From positions 43,085 through 107,084 of the forward strand of contig LJHR01000022.1 in NCBI GenBank assembly GCA_001296005.1: DNA of 64,000 nt, given 5' to 3'. The notes below the pieces were generated by a model. That model was not told the origin of the DNA. It did no database searches and saw nothing but the letters and a program-made list of their open reading frames with translations. The position numbers and the translations under genes are program-made. This DNA comes from an alpha proteobacterium AAP38. GTDB taxonomy: Bacteria > Pseudomonadota > Alphaproteobacteria > Azospirillales > Azospirillaceae. How positions within the stretch are numbered: the first letter of the stretch is position 1; every line of letters begins with the position of its first letter. This document shows, one piece after another, positions 17,744-25,058 of this stretch.

Positions 17744-17807
17744 GGCCGGGGTTCCTGTCGTCGGGTGGGGTTCCTCCTGATTACGCCCGACCAAAGGGGG
17801 GTACAAG

Positions 17808-17819
17808 ATAAGCACTTAT
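17808..17819. promoter_or_regulatory. Possible operator between methyltransferase and MmyB-type regulator
   Basis: Inverted repeat ATAAG-CA-CTTAT at 17808-17819 within the 82-base divergent gap, directly before the regulator start at 17826. Its position would allow autoregulation; the evidence is symmetry only. Confidence 0.35.
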
Positions 17820-17825
17820 ACTGGT

Positions 17826-18650
17826 ATGAATACCCCTATGAAGTTGCCCATCCCGCCCTTTGAGGATCCCGCCGCCGACCAGCGTCACCTGCTGGGTGCC
17901 TTTCTGCGCGACCGGCGCGGGCGGCTGGACCCGGCGGTGCTGGGGCTGGCCGTGACGGGGCGGCGGCGCACCGCCGGCCTGCGGCGGGAGGAAGTGGCCG
18001 CCGATGCCGGGATCAGCGCCACTTGGCTGACCTGGCTGGAACAGGGGCGTGATATCCAGGCCTCGCCCCAGGCGCTGGACCGGCTGGCCCGCACCCTGCG
18101 CCTGACGGGGGCGGAACGGGCCTATCTGTTCCAGCTTTCGGGCCGTCGCGACCCACGGCAGCCCGATCCCGGACAGGATGATGGCGGGACCTGTGCCCGC
18201 CTGCGCGATGCGGTGGCCGCTATCGCGGTACCGGCCTATGCGCTGGATCACCGCCTGGACCTGCTGGCGTGGAACGTGGCGGCGGCGGACCTGTTCGCGG
18301 GCTGGTTGGACGGGCCGGGTCCGCATAATCTGCTGCGCTATCTGTTCCTGGACCCGGCGGCGAAGAAGCTGCTGGTGGATTGGCCAGGCCGCGCGGCCCG
18401 CGTGCTAGCCGAATTCCGGGTCGATCATGGCCGGCATTTGGCTGATACGGGGCTGACCGCCCTGATCGCCGAACTGCGCGCCGGCAGTGCCGAATTCGCC
18501 GCCCGCTGGGCCGGGGCCGATATAAGGGGGCGGGAAGGGGGCGAACGGCTGTTTCAACATCCCGTCCATGGCCTTCGGCGCTATCGTCAGATGACCCTGT
18601 CGGTTGAAACCAGACCCGACCTGCGTCTGGTCATGCTGCTACCGGATTAG
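17826..18650 (+). CDS. XRE-type HTH regulator with MmyB-like ligand-binding domain
   Basis: 274-residue transcription factor. N-terminal HTH (about residues 20-85): LGAFLRDRRGRL...TAGLRREEVAADAGISATWLTWLEQGRDIQASPQALDRLARTLRLT. It is followed by the MmyB PAS-like domain, recognised from VPAYALDHRLDLLAWNVAAADLFAG and a C-terminal PVHGLRRYRQMTLSVETRPDLRLVMLLPD. Members act as repressors of nearby enzyme genes, and here the divergent methyltransferase is the natural target (inference). The ATG at 17826 (MNTPMKLP) is used; a second ATG four codons on is also possible. A strong hairpin follows the stop codon. Confidence 0.9.
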   Translation: MNTPMKLPIPPFEDPAADQRHLLGAFLRDRRGRLDPAVLGLAVTGRRRTAGLRREEVAADAGISATWLTWLEQGRDIQASPQALDRLARTLRLTGAERAYLFQLSGRRDPRQPDPGQDDGGTCARLRDAVAAIAVPAYALDHRLDLLAWNVAAADLFAGWLDGPGPHNLLRYLFLDPAAKKLLVDWPGRAARVLAEFRVDHGRHLADTGLTALIAELRAGSAEFAARWAGADIRGREGGERLFQHPVHGLRRYRQMTLSVETRPDLRLVMLLPD

Positions 18651-18652
18651 AA

Positions 18653-18685
18653 TCTGTCAGGTGTTTTTTATGAACACCTGACAGA
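18653..18685. terminator. Bidirectional hairpin between XRE and GH127 genes
   Basis: Perfect 13-base arms TCTGTCAGGTGTT (18653-18665) and AACACCTGACAGA (18673-18685) with a 7-base loop. It starts 3 bases after the regulator stop and ends 22 bases before the stop of the convergent GH127 gene, fitting a shared terminator. Confidence 0.75.
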
Positions 18686-18707
18686 CCGTAGCCGCAGATT
18701 AAGCCCT

Positions 18708-21494
18708 CTATACCCCGATCCAGACCTTTGACGCCTGCGCCCGGGCCTTGCGCTCGGCCTCTTCCACCTGCGGCATGCCGCCATCGGCGGTGGGGAACTC
18801 CCGCACGGGTTCCCCGGTGCGGTTCATGCGGGCATAGTAGGGCACGGCGCGCAGGGCATGGCCGTCACGCCACGCCCCCTCAATGGCCATGACACCCCCC
18901 AGCAGATCACCCCGCCACACTGCCGACAACGGCCCACCGCCGATGGGGCCAGCGATGTTGGGCTGATCGGCGGTTTCGACGGAGTAGACCAGGGGGCCAT
19001 AGCGCAGGGCCACCTGCCCCCGCGTCGCCTCCACTTCCGCCCGCGCCGTCACCCGTTGCACCGCCAGGGGAAGCTCGAACGTCACCTTATCCCCGCGCTT
19101 CCATTGCCGCTCAATCACGGCATAGCCATTGCGGATAATGGGCGTCACCGGCTTGCCATTGACGGACAGCGCTGACAGGCCCCTGATCGCCGGGCCGGCG
19201 CTATAGAGCGTGCTGGTCGCCCGGTCGGGCACGCGGACATGCAGGGCGAAGCGGGCCTTGCGGGCAGGATTGACGGTGACCGCCACCGCCCCGGCCCAGG
19301 GATAGTCCGTCACCTGCACCATCTCCACCTCGGTGCCGGCCACCTTGCCCACATTGATCCGGCTGCCCACGAACAGGTTGACGTACAGCGCGTCCGCCTG
19401 TTTCGCATAGGCCCAGGTGGGCATCATCAGCAGGGTGCGGGGGATGTTACCCACACAGCAGGGGCAGACATGCCATTTCGCCCGCTCCGTGCCTGCCAGC
19501 GGGTTGGTGTAGCAGAAGCTTTTCCCCTCCAGATCCACGCCGCCCAGCAGGGCATTATACATCGTCTCCTCATAGAGATCGGCGTAGCGGGCATCGTGAT
19601 AGGCAAGGTTCATCTTGTACTGGAAGAAGACCAGCCCGCAGGACGAACAGCTTTCGCAATAGGCATCATGGCGCATGCCGTAATCGGCGCCGAACCCTTC
19701 CGCCGTATCGCCGCTGCCGACCCCGCCGGTGACATAGTATTTGCGGTTGACCATATTGTCCCAGAGCGAGGCAACCGCACTCTGGTAATCCACATCACCC
19801 GTTTCCGCCGCGATATCGGCCATCCCCGAGTAGAAATAGACGGCGCGGACGGCATGGCCCACGGCCTCATACTGTTTCACGGCGGGCAGGTGGCTCTGAT
19901 CATAGCGGGCGCCGCCCCGGCGCTGATCGGTCAGGAAGCGGGCCAGCGCCACATAGGCATCGCCGCGTCCCCCGCCCTCCACATCATTGACGAAGCGACC
20001 GAAACGGACCAGCGCCTGCTCCATCTGCTGGTGCCCGTCATACCAGGGTTTCTTGCCCGGCCCGATATTGGCGACCCAGCAATCCGACAGTTTCTTGGCT
20101 GCATCATACAGGCGGCGGTCGCGCCCGCCTGTCAGGGTGTAATGGTTGATGGCCGATTCGATGAAGTAACCCGCGACATAGCCTTCATGGTCGGCCCGGT
20201 TGCGCGGCGACCAACGCTCGGCCCACTTGGCACGGTCGGCCAGGGTATAGGCCGTCTGCAAATACCCGTCCGGTTCCTGTGCCGCCAGGATGATGGGTAT
20301 CCAGCGTTCCAGGGTGGCGCGCATCTGCGCTTGTGCGGCTAGCATGCCCTCATCGCCCTGCGGATCGACCATCAGGGCCAGACAGATGGATTCCACCGTC
20401 TGGTGGACCCAGGCGTTGGAAAAGACATAGCCCAGATGGGGACCGTGCGGCTGCCCCCGCAGGGCCTTGGCGGCCTCCACGAAATTATCGATGCCGCCCT
20501 GGCCCGTGGGCAGGTCGGCGCGTTCGCAATAGGCGATGCAATGCGGGATCCAGTTGACAATCAGGGAACGCGCCCGTGCCCGCCAGAGCGGGCTGGAGAG
20601 CGCATAGGGCGTCGTATAGACGACATCCAGCCGTTTGGTCGGCGGCGGCGCTACGACACGGACGCGCAGTTCATCCGATGCCTCGCGCCCGGCGGCGGTG
20701 CCGGTCAGGCGCAGCGTGTAGTCACCGATCTCAGAAAAGCGGGCCGTGGTCTCCGCTGCCGTAGGGTCGGCAAAGCTGACCTCACCCGGCCCGCTAACCT
20801 TGCTCCAGCGCAGATCATCGCCCGGCCCCCGGCGCAGCCAACCGGCGCGCGCCGCCAGATATGTCGCCCCACCCATCACGACCGTCCGGTCGATCCCCGC
20901 CTCCACTACCGGCGGAATGCTGGGTACCGGCCCGGCATTGAGCACGCGCCATCGCCGGATGCCCACTGACTTGCGTGTCTCCCCCTCAATCTCCAGGCGC
21001 AGACGGTCGGTGCGCACCGGCTCGAAACTATGGATATTGAACCGGTCCGGCTCCCGGCCCAAGGCCGCCGATGCAGCCACCGGTACGAACCGGTCCTTGT
21101 CCCAGTAGAGCAGCCGGGCAGTGCGTGGCGGCGTATTCCCGCCCCAGTAAATCTCCACCCGGTCCGTGGTGACCGGTTCCGCCCAGGTCAGGTCGATCCA
21201 ATGCGGCTCCGGTCCGGTTTCCCAGACCTCCCACATGCCGCTGGCCCCATCCTTTGACCCCGCCGGCACGCTGGTGCGCAGCAGGGCCTCCAGGTCGGAG
21301 ACTTCCGACAGACGGCTGCTGCTGGGCATGGCGGCCTGGGCCAGATCGACAGGGGCCAGATCAATGGGGGCACCCGCCGCCTCCCCGGGGTTCAACAGGG
21401 GCATCAGAACGGCGCTCCCCGCACCGGCCAGAAGCTGCCGACGCGACACAGGCGCCATCTCCCGGTTCCCCTGACCCCATTCACCCAAGCCCAT
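18708..21494 (-). CDS. Tat-exported GH127-type (DUF1680) glycoside hydrolase, probable beta-L-arabinofuranosidase
   Basis: 928 residues. N-terminal Tat signal SRRQLLAGAGSAVLMPLL, then a discoidin-like (F5/8 type C) region with WIDLTWAEPVTTDRVEIYWGG and RTDRLRLEIEGE, then an Ig-like segment ending YTLRLTGTAAGREASDELRVRV. The (alpha/alpha)6 catalytic domain follows. Catalytic and zinc cysteines expected for GH127 are present: the E-S-C of CESCSSCGLVFFQYKM and the CC pair of HVCPCCVGNIPRTL. GH127 members cleave beta-L-arabinofuranosides of plant glycoproteins; the precise linkage here is not known. The frame is open to 21575; the ATG at 21494 has GGGGAGG upstream, and a palindrome lies before it. 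No transporter or other arabinose gene is nearby. Confidence 0.85.
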   Translation of the reverse strand: MGLGEWGQGNREMAPVSRRQLLAGAGSAVLMPLLNPGEAAGAPIDLAPVDLAQAAMPSSSRLSEVSDLEALLRTSVPAGSKDGASGMWEVWETGPEPHWIDLTWAEPVTTDRVEIYWGGNTPPRTARLLYWDKDRFVPVAASAALGREPDRFNIHSFEPVRTDRLRLEIEGETRKSVGIRRWRVLNAGPVPSIPPVVEAGIDRTVVMGGATYLAARAGWLRRGPGDDLRWSKVSGPGEVSFADPTAAETTARFSEIGDYTLRLTGTAAGREASDELRVRVVAPPPTKRLDVVYTTPYALSSPLWRARARSLIVNWIPHCIAYCERADLPTGQGGIDNFVEAAKALRGQPHGPHLGYVFSNAWVHQTVESICLALMVDPQGDEGMLAAQAQMRATLERWIPIILAAQEPDGYLQTAYTLADRAKWAERWSPRNRADHEGYVAGYFIESAINHYTLTGGRDRRLYDAAKKLSDCWVANIGPGKKPWYDGHQQMEQALVRFGRFVNDVEGGGRGDAYVALARFLTDQRRGGARYDQSHLPAVKQYEAVGHAVRAVYFYSGMADIAAETGDVDYQSAVASLWDNMVNRKYYVTGGVGSGDTAEGFGADYGMRHDAYCESCSSCGLVFFQYKMNLAYHDARYADLYEETMYNALLGGVDLEGKSFCYTNPLAGTERAKWHVCPCCVGNIPRTLLMMPTWAYAKQADALYVNLFVGSRINVGKVAGTEVEMVQVTDYPWAGAVAVTVNPARKARFALHVRVPDRATSTLYSAGPAIRGLSALSVNGKPVTPIIRNGYAVIERQWKRGDKVTFELPLAVQRVTARAEVEATRGQVALRYGPLVYSVETADQPNIAGPIGGGPLSAVWRGDLLGGVMAIEGAWRDGHALRAVPYYARMNRTGEPVREFPTADGGMPQVEEAERKARAQASKVWIGV

Positions 21495-21536
21495 TGCCGC
21501 CTCCCCGCTATCGTTGTCCGACTGCCGCGCCGGGCA

Positions 21537-21551
21537 ATTAGTAATACTAAT
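21537..21551. promoter_or_regulatory. Candidate GntR (FadR-type) operator upstream of the GH127 gene
   Basis: Perfect 15-base palindrome ATTAGTAATACTAAT, 43 bases before the GH127 start. It contains TAGTATTACTA on the minus strand, matching the FadR-subfamily GntR consensus T-x-G-T-N3-A-C-x-A. No GntR gene is in the window, so the regulator would be encoded elsewhere. Confidence 0.5.
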
Positions 21552-21717
21552 AAGATGGAGATGACACCTGATCAAGCGGCCTTATGGGAAAGGGGCAGGC
21601 GTGCCTTGCGCCCGCCCGTTCTGGACAGCGCCCGCCCCGATGGTTACATGAGAGTTTCCCACGGGTGCGGATACTGATCCGTGCCCCGTGCGGGCATTGC
21701 CAACGAGATGGTGTCCC

Positions 21718-24700
21718 ATGACCGCGTCCAATGAGACCTTCCAGCCCTATCCCGCCGCCGAACCCAACCCGGACTTTCCCCGGATCGAGGAAGAGGTGCA
21801 GCGGATTTGGAAGGAGAACGCGGTTTTCCAGCGCTCGGTGGATTTCCGCCCGCTGGAAAAGGACGGCAAGCATAACGAATTCGTCTTTTATGACGGCCCG
21901 CCGTTCGCCAACGGCCTGCCCCACTATGGCCATCTGGTCACGGGCTTCGTGAAGGATCTGGTGCCGCGCTACCAGACCATGAAGGGCCGCAAGGTGGAAC
22001 GCCGCTTCGGCTGGGACTGCCACGGCCTGCCGGCGGAATTGCAGTCGGAAAAGGAACTGGGCGTTTCCGGGCGTCATGACATCCTGAAATACGGCATCGA
22101 CAAGTTCAACGCCCACTGCCAGGTGTCGGTCCTGCGCTTTACCCAGGAATGGGAATATTACGTCACGCGCCAGGGCCGCTGGGTCGATTTCCAGAATGAT
22201 TACAAGACCATGGACATCACGTTCATGGAAAGCGTGATGTGGGCCTTCAAACAGCTCTGGGATAAGGGGCTGGTCTATGAGGGCTACCGCGTCGTGCCCT
22301 ATAGCTGGGCCGTGGAATCGCCGCTGTCCAATTTCGAGACGCGCCTGGACAATTCCTACCGCGAACGCCAGGACCCGGCCCTGACCGTGCGCTTCCGCCT
22401 GGATGCGCGCGACGGCGATGCCGGTCCGCTGGATATCCTGGCCTGGACGACCACGCCCTGGACCCTGCCGTCCAACCTGGCGCTGGCCATCGGGCCGGAG
22501 ATCGAATACGCGGTCATGCGCAAGGGCGATGACCGCCTGATCCTGGCCACCAGCGCCATCGGCAAATATGCCAAGGAACTGGAAGGCTACGAGCAGGAAT
22601 CGACGCTCTCCGCCGAGGACCTGCGTGGCCGCACCTACGAGCCGATCTTCCCCTATTTCAAGGGGCTGGAAAAGGCGCACCAGATCCTGGTGGCGGACTT
22701 TGTTACCACCGGCGACGGCGTGGGCATCGTCCACATGGCGCCCGGCTTTGGTGAAGACGATCTGGCCGTCTGCAAGGCCAATGGCCTGCCGGTCAAGGTG
22801 CCGGTGGATGTGGCCGGCAATTTCACGGCGGAAGTGTCCGACTATGTCGGTCTGAACGTGATCGAGGCCAACAAGCCCATCATCCAGGACCTGAAGGCGC
22901 GCGGCGTGGTGCTGCGGCACGAGACGTACCTGCACAATTACCCGCATTGCTGGCGCACCGATCAGCCGCTGATCTACAAGGCGGTGAACAGCTGGTACGT
23001 CGAGGTTTCCAAGTTCAAGGACCGGATGGTCGAGCTGAACCAGCAGCAGATCAACTGGGTGCCCGGCCATGTGAAGGATGGGTCCTTCGGCAACTGGCTG
23101 GCCAATGCCCGCGACTGGAACATCTCCCGCAACCGCTTCTGGGGTTCGCCCATCCCGGTCTGGCGCAGCGACGACCCGCGCTATCCGCGCATCGATGTCT
23201 ATGGGTCGATTGCTGAACTGGAGCGCGATTTCGGGGTGAAGGTCACCGACCTGCACCGCCCCGCCATCGACCATCTGGTCCGCCCGAACCCCGACGATCC
23301 GACCGGCCAGTCGATGATGCGCCGCGTGGAGGATGTGCTGGATTGCTGGTTCGAAAGCGGCTCCATGCCGTTCGCGCAGCAGCATTACCCGTTCGAGAAT
23401 AAGGAACGGTTCGAAGCCGCCTTCCCCGCCGATTTCATCGTCGAATATGTGGCCCAGACCCGTGGCTGGTTCTACACGCTGATGGTGCTGTCCACGGCCC
23501 TGTTCGACTGCGCGCCCTTCAAGAACGTCATCTGCCACGGCGTCGTGCTGGACGAGGATAAGCAGAAGCTGTCCAAGCGTCTGCGCAACTATCCCGATCC
23601 GGTGGAGGTGCTGAACAACCAGGGTGCGGACGCGCTGCGCTGGTATCTGGTGTCCTCGCCGCTGATGGTGGGTGGCGATCTGGCCATGCCCAAGGATGCG
23701 CGCGGCATCGCGCAATCCCTGCGTCAGGGCGTGCTGCCGCTGTGGAACGCCTACAGCTTCTTCACGCTCTACGCCAATATCGATCAGGTGAAGGGGCAGA
23801 TCCGCGCCGATCAGAAGGGGCTGCTGGACCGCTATATCCTGGCCAAGACGCGCGAACTGGTGGAAGGCATCGAAGGTCGCCTGGACAGCTACGACCTGCC
23901 GGGCGCCTATGCCATCATCACCGGCTATTACGACGCGCTGAACAACTGGTTCATCCGCCGCTCCCGTTCGCGTTTCTGGCGCGAGGCCGGGGAAGGCGAT
24001 GGCCAGGACAAGCGTGATGCCTATGACACGCTCTATACCTGTCTGGTGACGGCGACCAAGGCGCTGGCCCCCCTGCTGCCGCATGTGACGGAGCGGATTT
24101 ATACAGCATTGACCGGTGAGGCATCGGTGCATCTGGCCGATTGGCCGGACGTGTCGCACCTGCCGTCCGACCATGAGCTGACCAGCCAGATCGACCTTGT
24201 CCGGGAAATCTGTGCCTCGGCCATGTCGCTGCGTGAGGCCAAGAAGCTGCGCATCCGCCTGCCGCTGCGCACGCTGACCATCGTCCATCCCGATGCCGAC
24301 CGGTTGAAGGACCAGTTCGATACGGTGCTGGGTGCGCTAGTGGCGGACGAGGTGAATGTGAAGCAGGTGGTGGTGTCGTCCGACATCTCGCTGGTCGGCA
24401 CCCGCCAGCTGGCCGTGAACGCCGCCATCGTCGGTCCCAAGGTCGGGCCGAAGATGAAGGAGGTGATGGCCGCCTCCAAGCAGGGCAACTGGACCGACAA
24501 GGGCGACGGCACCGTCGAACTGGCCGGTGTCGTGCTGGAAGCCGGCGATTTCGACATCCGCATCCAGGCCAAGGAAGGCACGCATGCGTCGCGCTTTGCC
24601 GGCGGCAAGGGTGTGGTCATGCTGGACGTGACCGTCGATGCCGAGTTGGAAGCCGAGGGCTGGGCCCGCGATTTCGTGCGCGCGGTGCAGTCCACGCGCA

Positions 24701-24909
24701 AGGATAGCGGCTTCCAGGTCACCGACCGGATCACCATCACGGCCCAGGTGCCGGACACCATCGCCGGCGCCCTGACCACCCATGCCGAGACGATCAAGCG
24801 CGAAACGCTGGCCTTGTCGCTGACGGTGAACCCGGCAACGCTGCCAGAGGGGGCGGTGTCGGTGGACCTGTCGGGCACGCCGGTGTCGCTGGTGCTGTCG
24901 AAGGCGTAA
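21718..24909 (+). CDS. ileS: Isoleucyl-tRNA synthetase, type 2 (IleRS2)
   Basis: Charges tRNA-Ile in the cytosol. 1063 residues, longer than E. coli IleRS (938) and with the eukaryote-like type-2 sequence: NGLPHYGHLVTGFVKD gives the class-I HYGH signature at 69-72, and QKLSKRLRNYPDP gives the KMSKS-equivalent KLSKR at 617-621. The editing-domain region AWTTTPWTLPSNLALAIGPEIEY is present. The frame opens at 21688, but the ATG at 21718 (MTASNETFQPYPAAEP) is the family start. Type-2 enzymes as a class are less sensitive to mupirocin. The HYGH here is in normal order, not the swapped motif reported for hyper-resistant forms. Confidence 0.96.
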   Translation: MTASNETFQPYPAAEPNPDFPRIEEEVQRIWKENAVFQRSVDFRPLEKDGKHNEFVFYDGPPFANGLPHYGHLVTGFVKDLVPRYQTMKGRKVERRFGWDCHGLPAELQSEKELGVSGRHDILKYGIDKFNAHCQVSVLRFTQEWEYYVTRQGRWVDFQNDYKTMDITFMESVMWAFKQLWDKGLVYEGYRVVPYSWAVESPLSNFETRLDNSYRERQDPALTVRFRLDARDGDAGPLDILAWTTTPWTLPSNLALAIGPEIEYAVMRKGDDRLILATSAIGKYAKELEGYEQESTLSAEDLRGRTYEPIFPYFKGLEKAHQILVADFVTTGDGVGIVHMAPGFGEDDLAVCKANGLPVKVPVDVAGNFTAEVSDYVGLNVIEANKPIIQDLKARGVVLRHETYLHNYPHCWRTDQPLIYKAVNSWYVEVSKFKDRMVELNQQQINWVPGHVKDGSFGNWLANARDWNISRNRFWGSPIPVWRSDDPRYPRIDVYGSIAELERDFGVKVTDLHRPAIDHLVRPNPDDPTGQSMMRRVEDVLDCWFESGSMPFAQQHYPFENKERFEAAFPADFIVEYVAQTRGWFYTLMVLSTALFDCAPFKNVICHGVVLDEDKQKLSKRLRNYPDPVEVLNNQGADALRWYLVSSPLMVGGDLAMPKDARGIAQSLRQGVLPLWNAYSFFTLYANIDQVKGQIRADQKGLLDRYILAKTRELVEGIEGRLDSYDLPGAYAIITGYYDALNNWFIRRSRSRFWREAGEGDGQDKRDAYDTLYTCLVTATKALAPLLPHVTERIYTALTGEASVHLADWPDVSHLPSDHELTSQIDLVREICASAMSLREAKKLRIRLPLRTLTIVHPDADRLKDQFDTVLGALVADEVNVKQVVVSSDISLVGTRQLAVNAAIVGPKVGPKMKEVMAASKQGNWTDKGDGTVELAGVVLEAGDFDIRIQAKEGTHASRFAGGKGVVMLDVTVDAELEAEGWARDFVRAVQSTRKDSGFQVTDRITITAQVPDTIAGALTTHAETIKRETLALSLTVNPATLPEGAVSVDLSGTPVSLVLSKA

Positions 24910-24924
24910 AGGGAGGGCGTCGTT

Positions 24925-25046
24925 CCCTCACCCTCCCATCTTCGTGGGCGAGGGGCGAAATATAGCCAAACGCCAAGGTTTCAACCCTCTCCCGCTTGCG
25001 GGAGAGGGAGTGGCCTGTCGGCGCAAAGCCGATGGGAGGGTGAGGG
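24925..25046. repeat. Dispersed palindromic intergenic repeat, family A, copy 2
   Basis: Outer arms CCCTCACCCTCCCATC (24925-24940) and GATGGGAGGGTGAGGG (25031-25046), a perfect 16-base match, with an inner CCCTCTCCCGC/GCGGGAGAGGG hairpin. It shares the CCCTCACCCTCCC and GGCGAGGGGC blocks with copy 1 but has a different middle, so it is a diverged member. It lies between the convergent ileS and TPR-GAF kinase genes and could end both transcripts. Confidence 0.8.
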
Positions 25047-25058
25047 AAACCCCGCCCC

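Noticed and set aside
21547..24288. 913-codon frame antisense to ileS
   Set aside because: Overlaps the verified synthetase with motifs in frame; the antisense product shows no family features.
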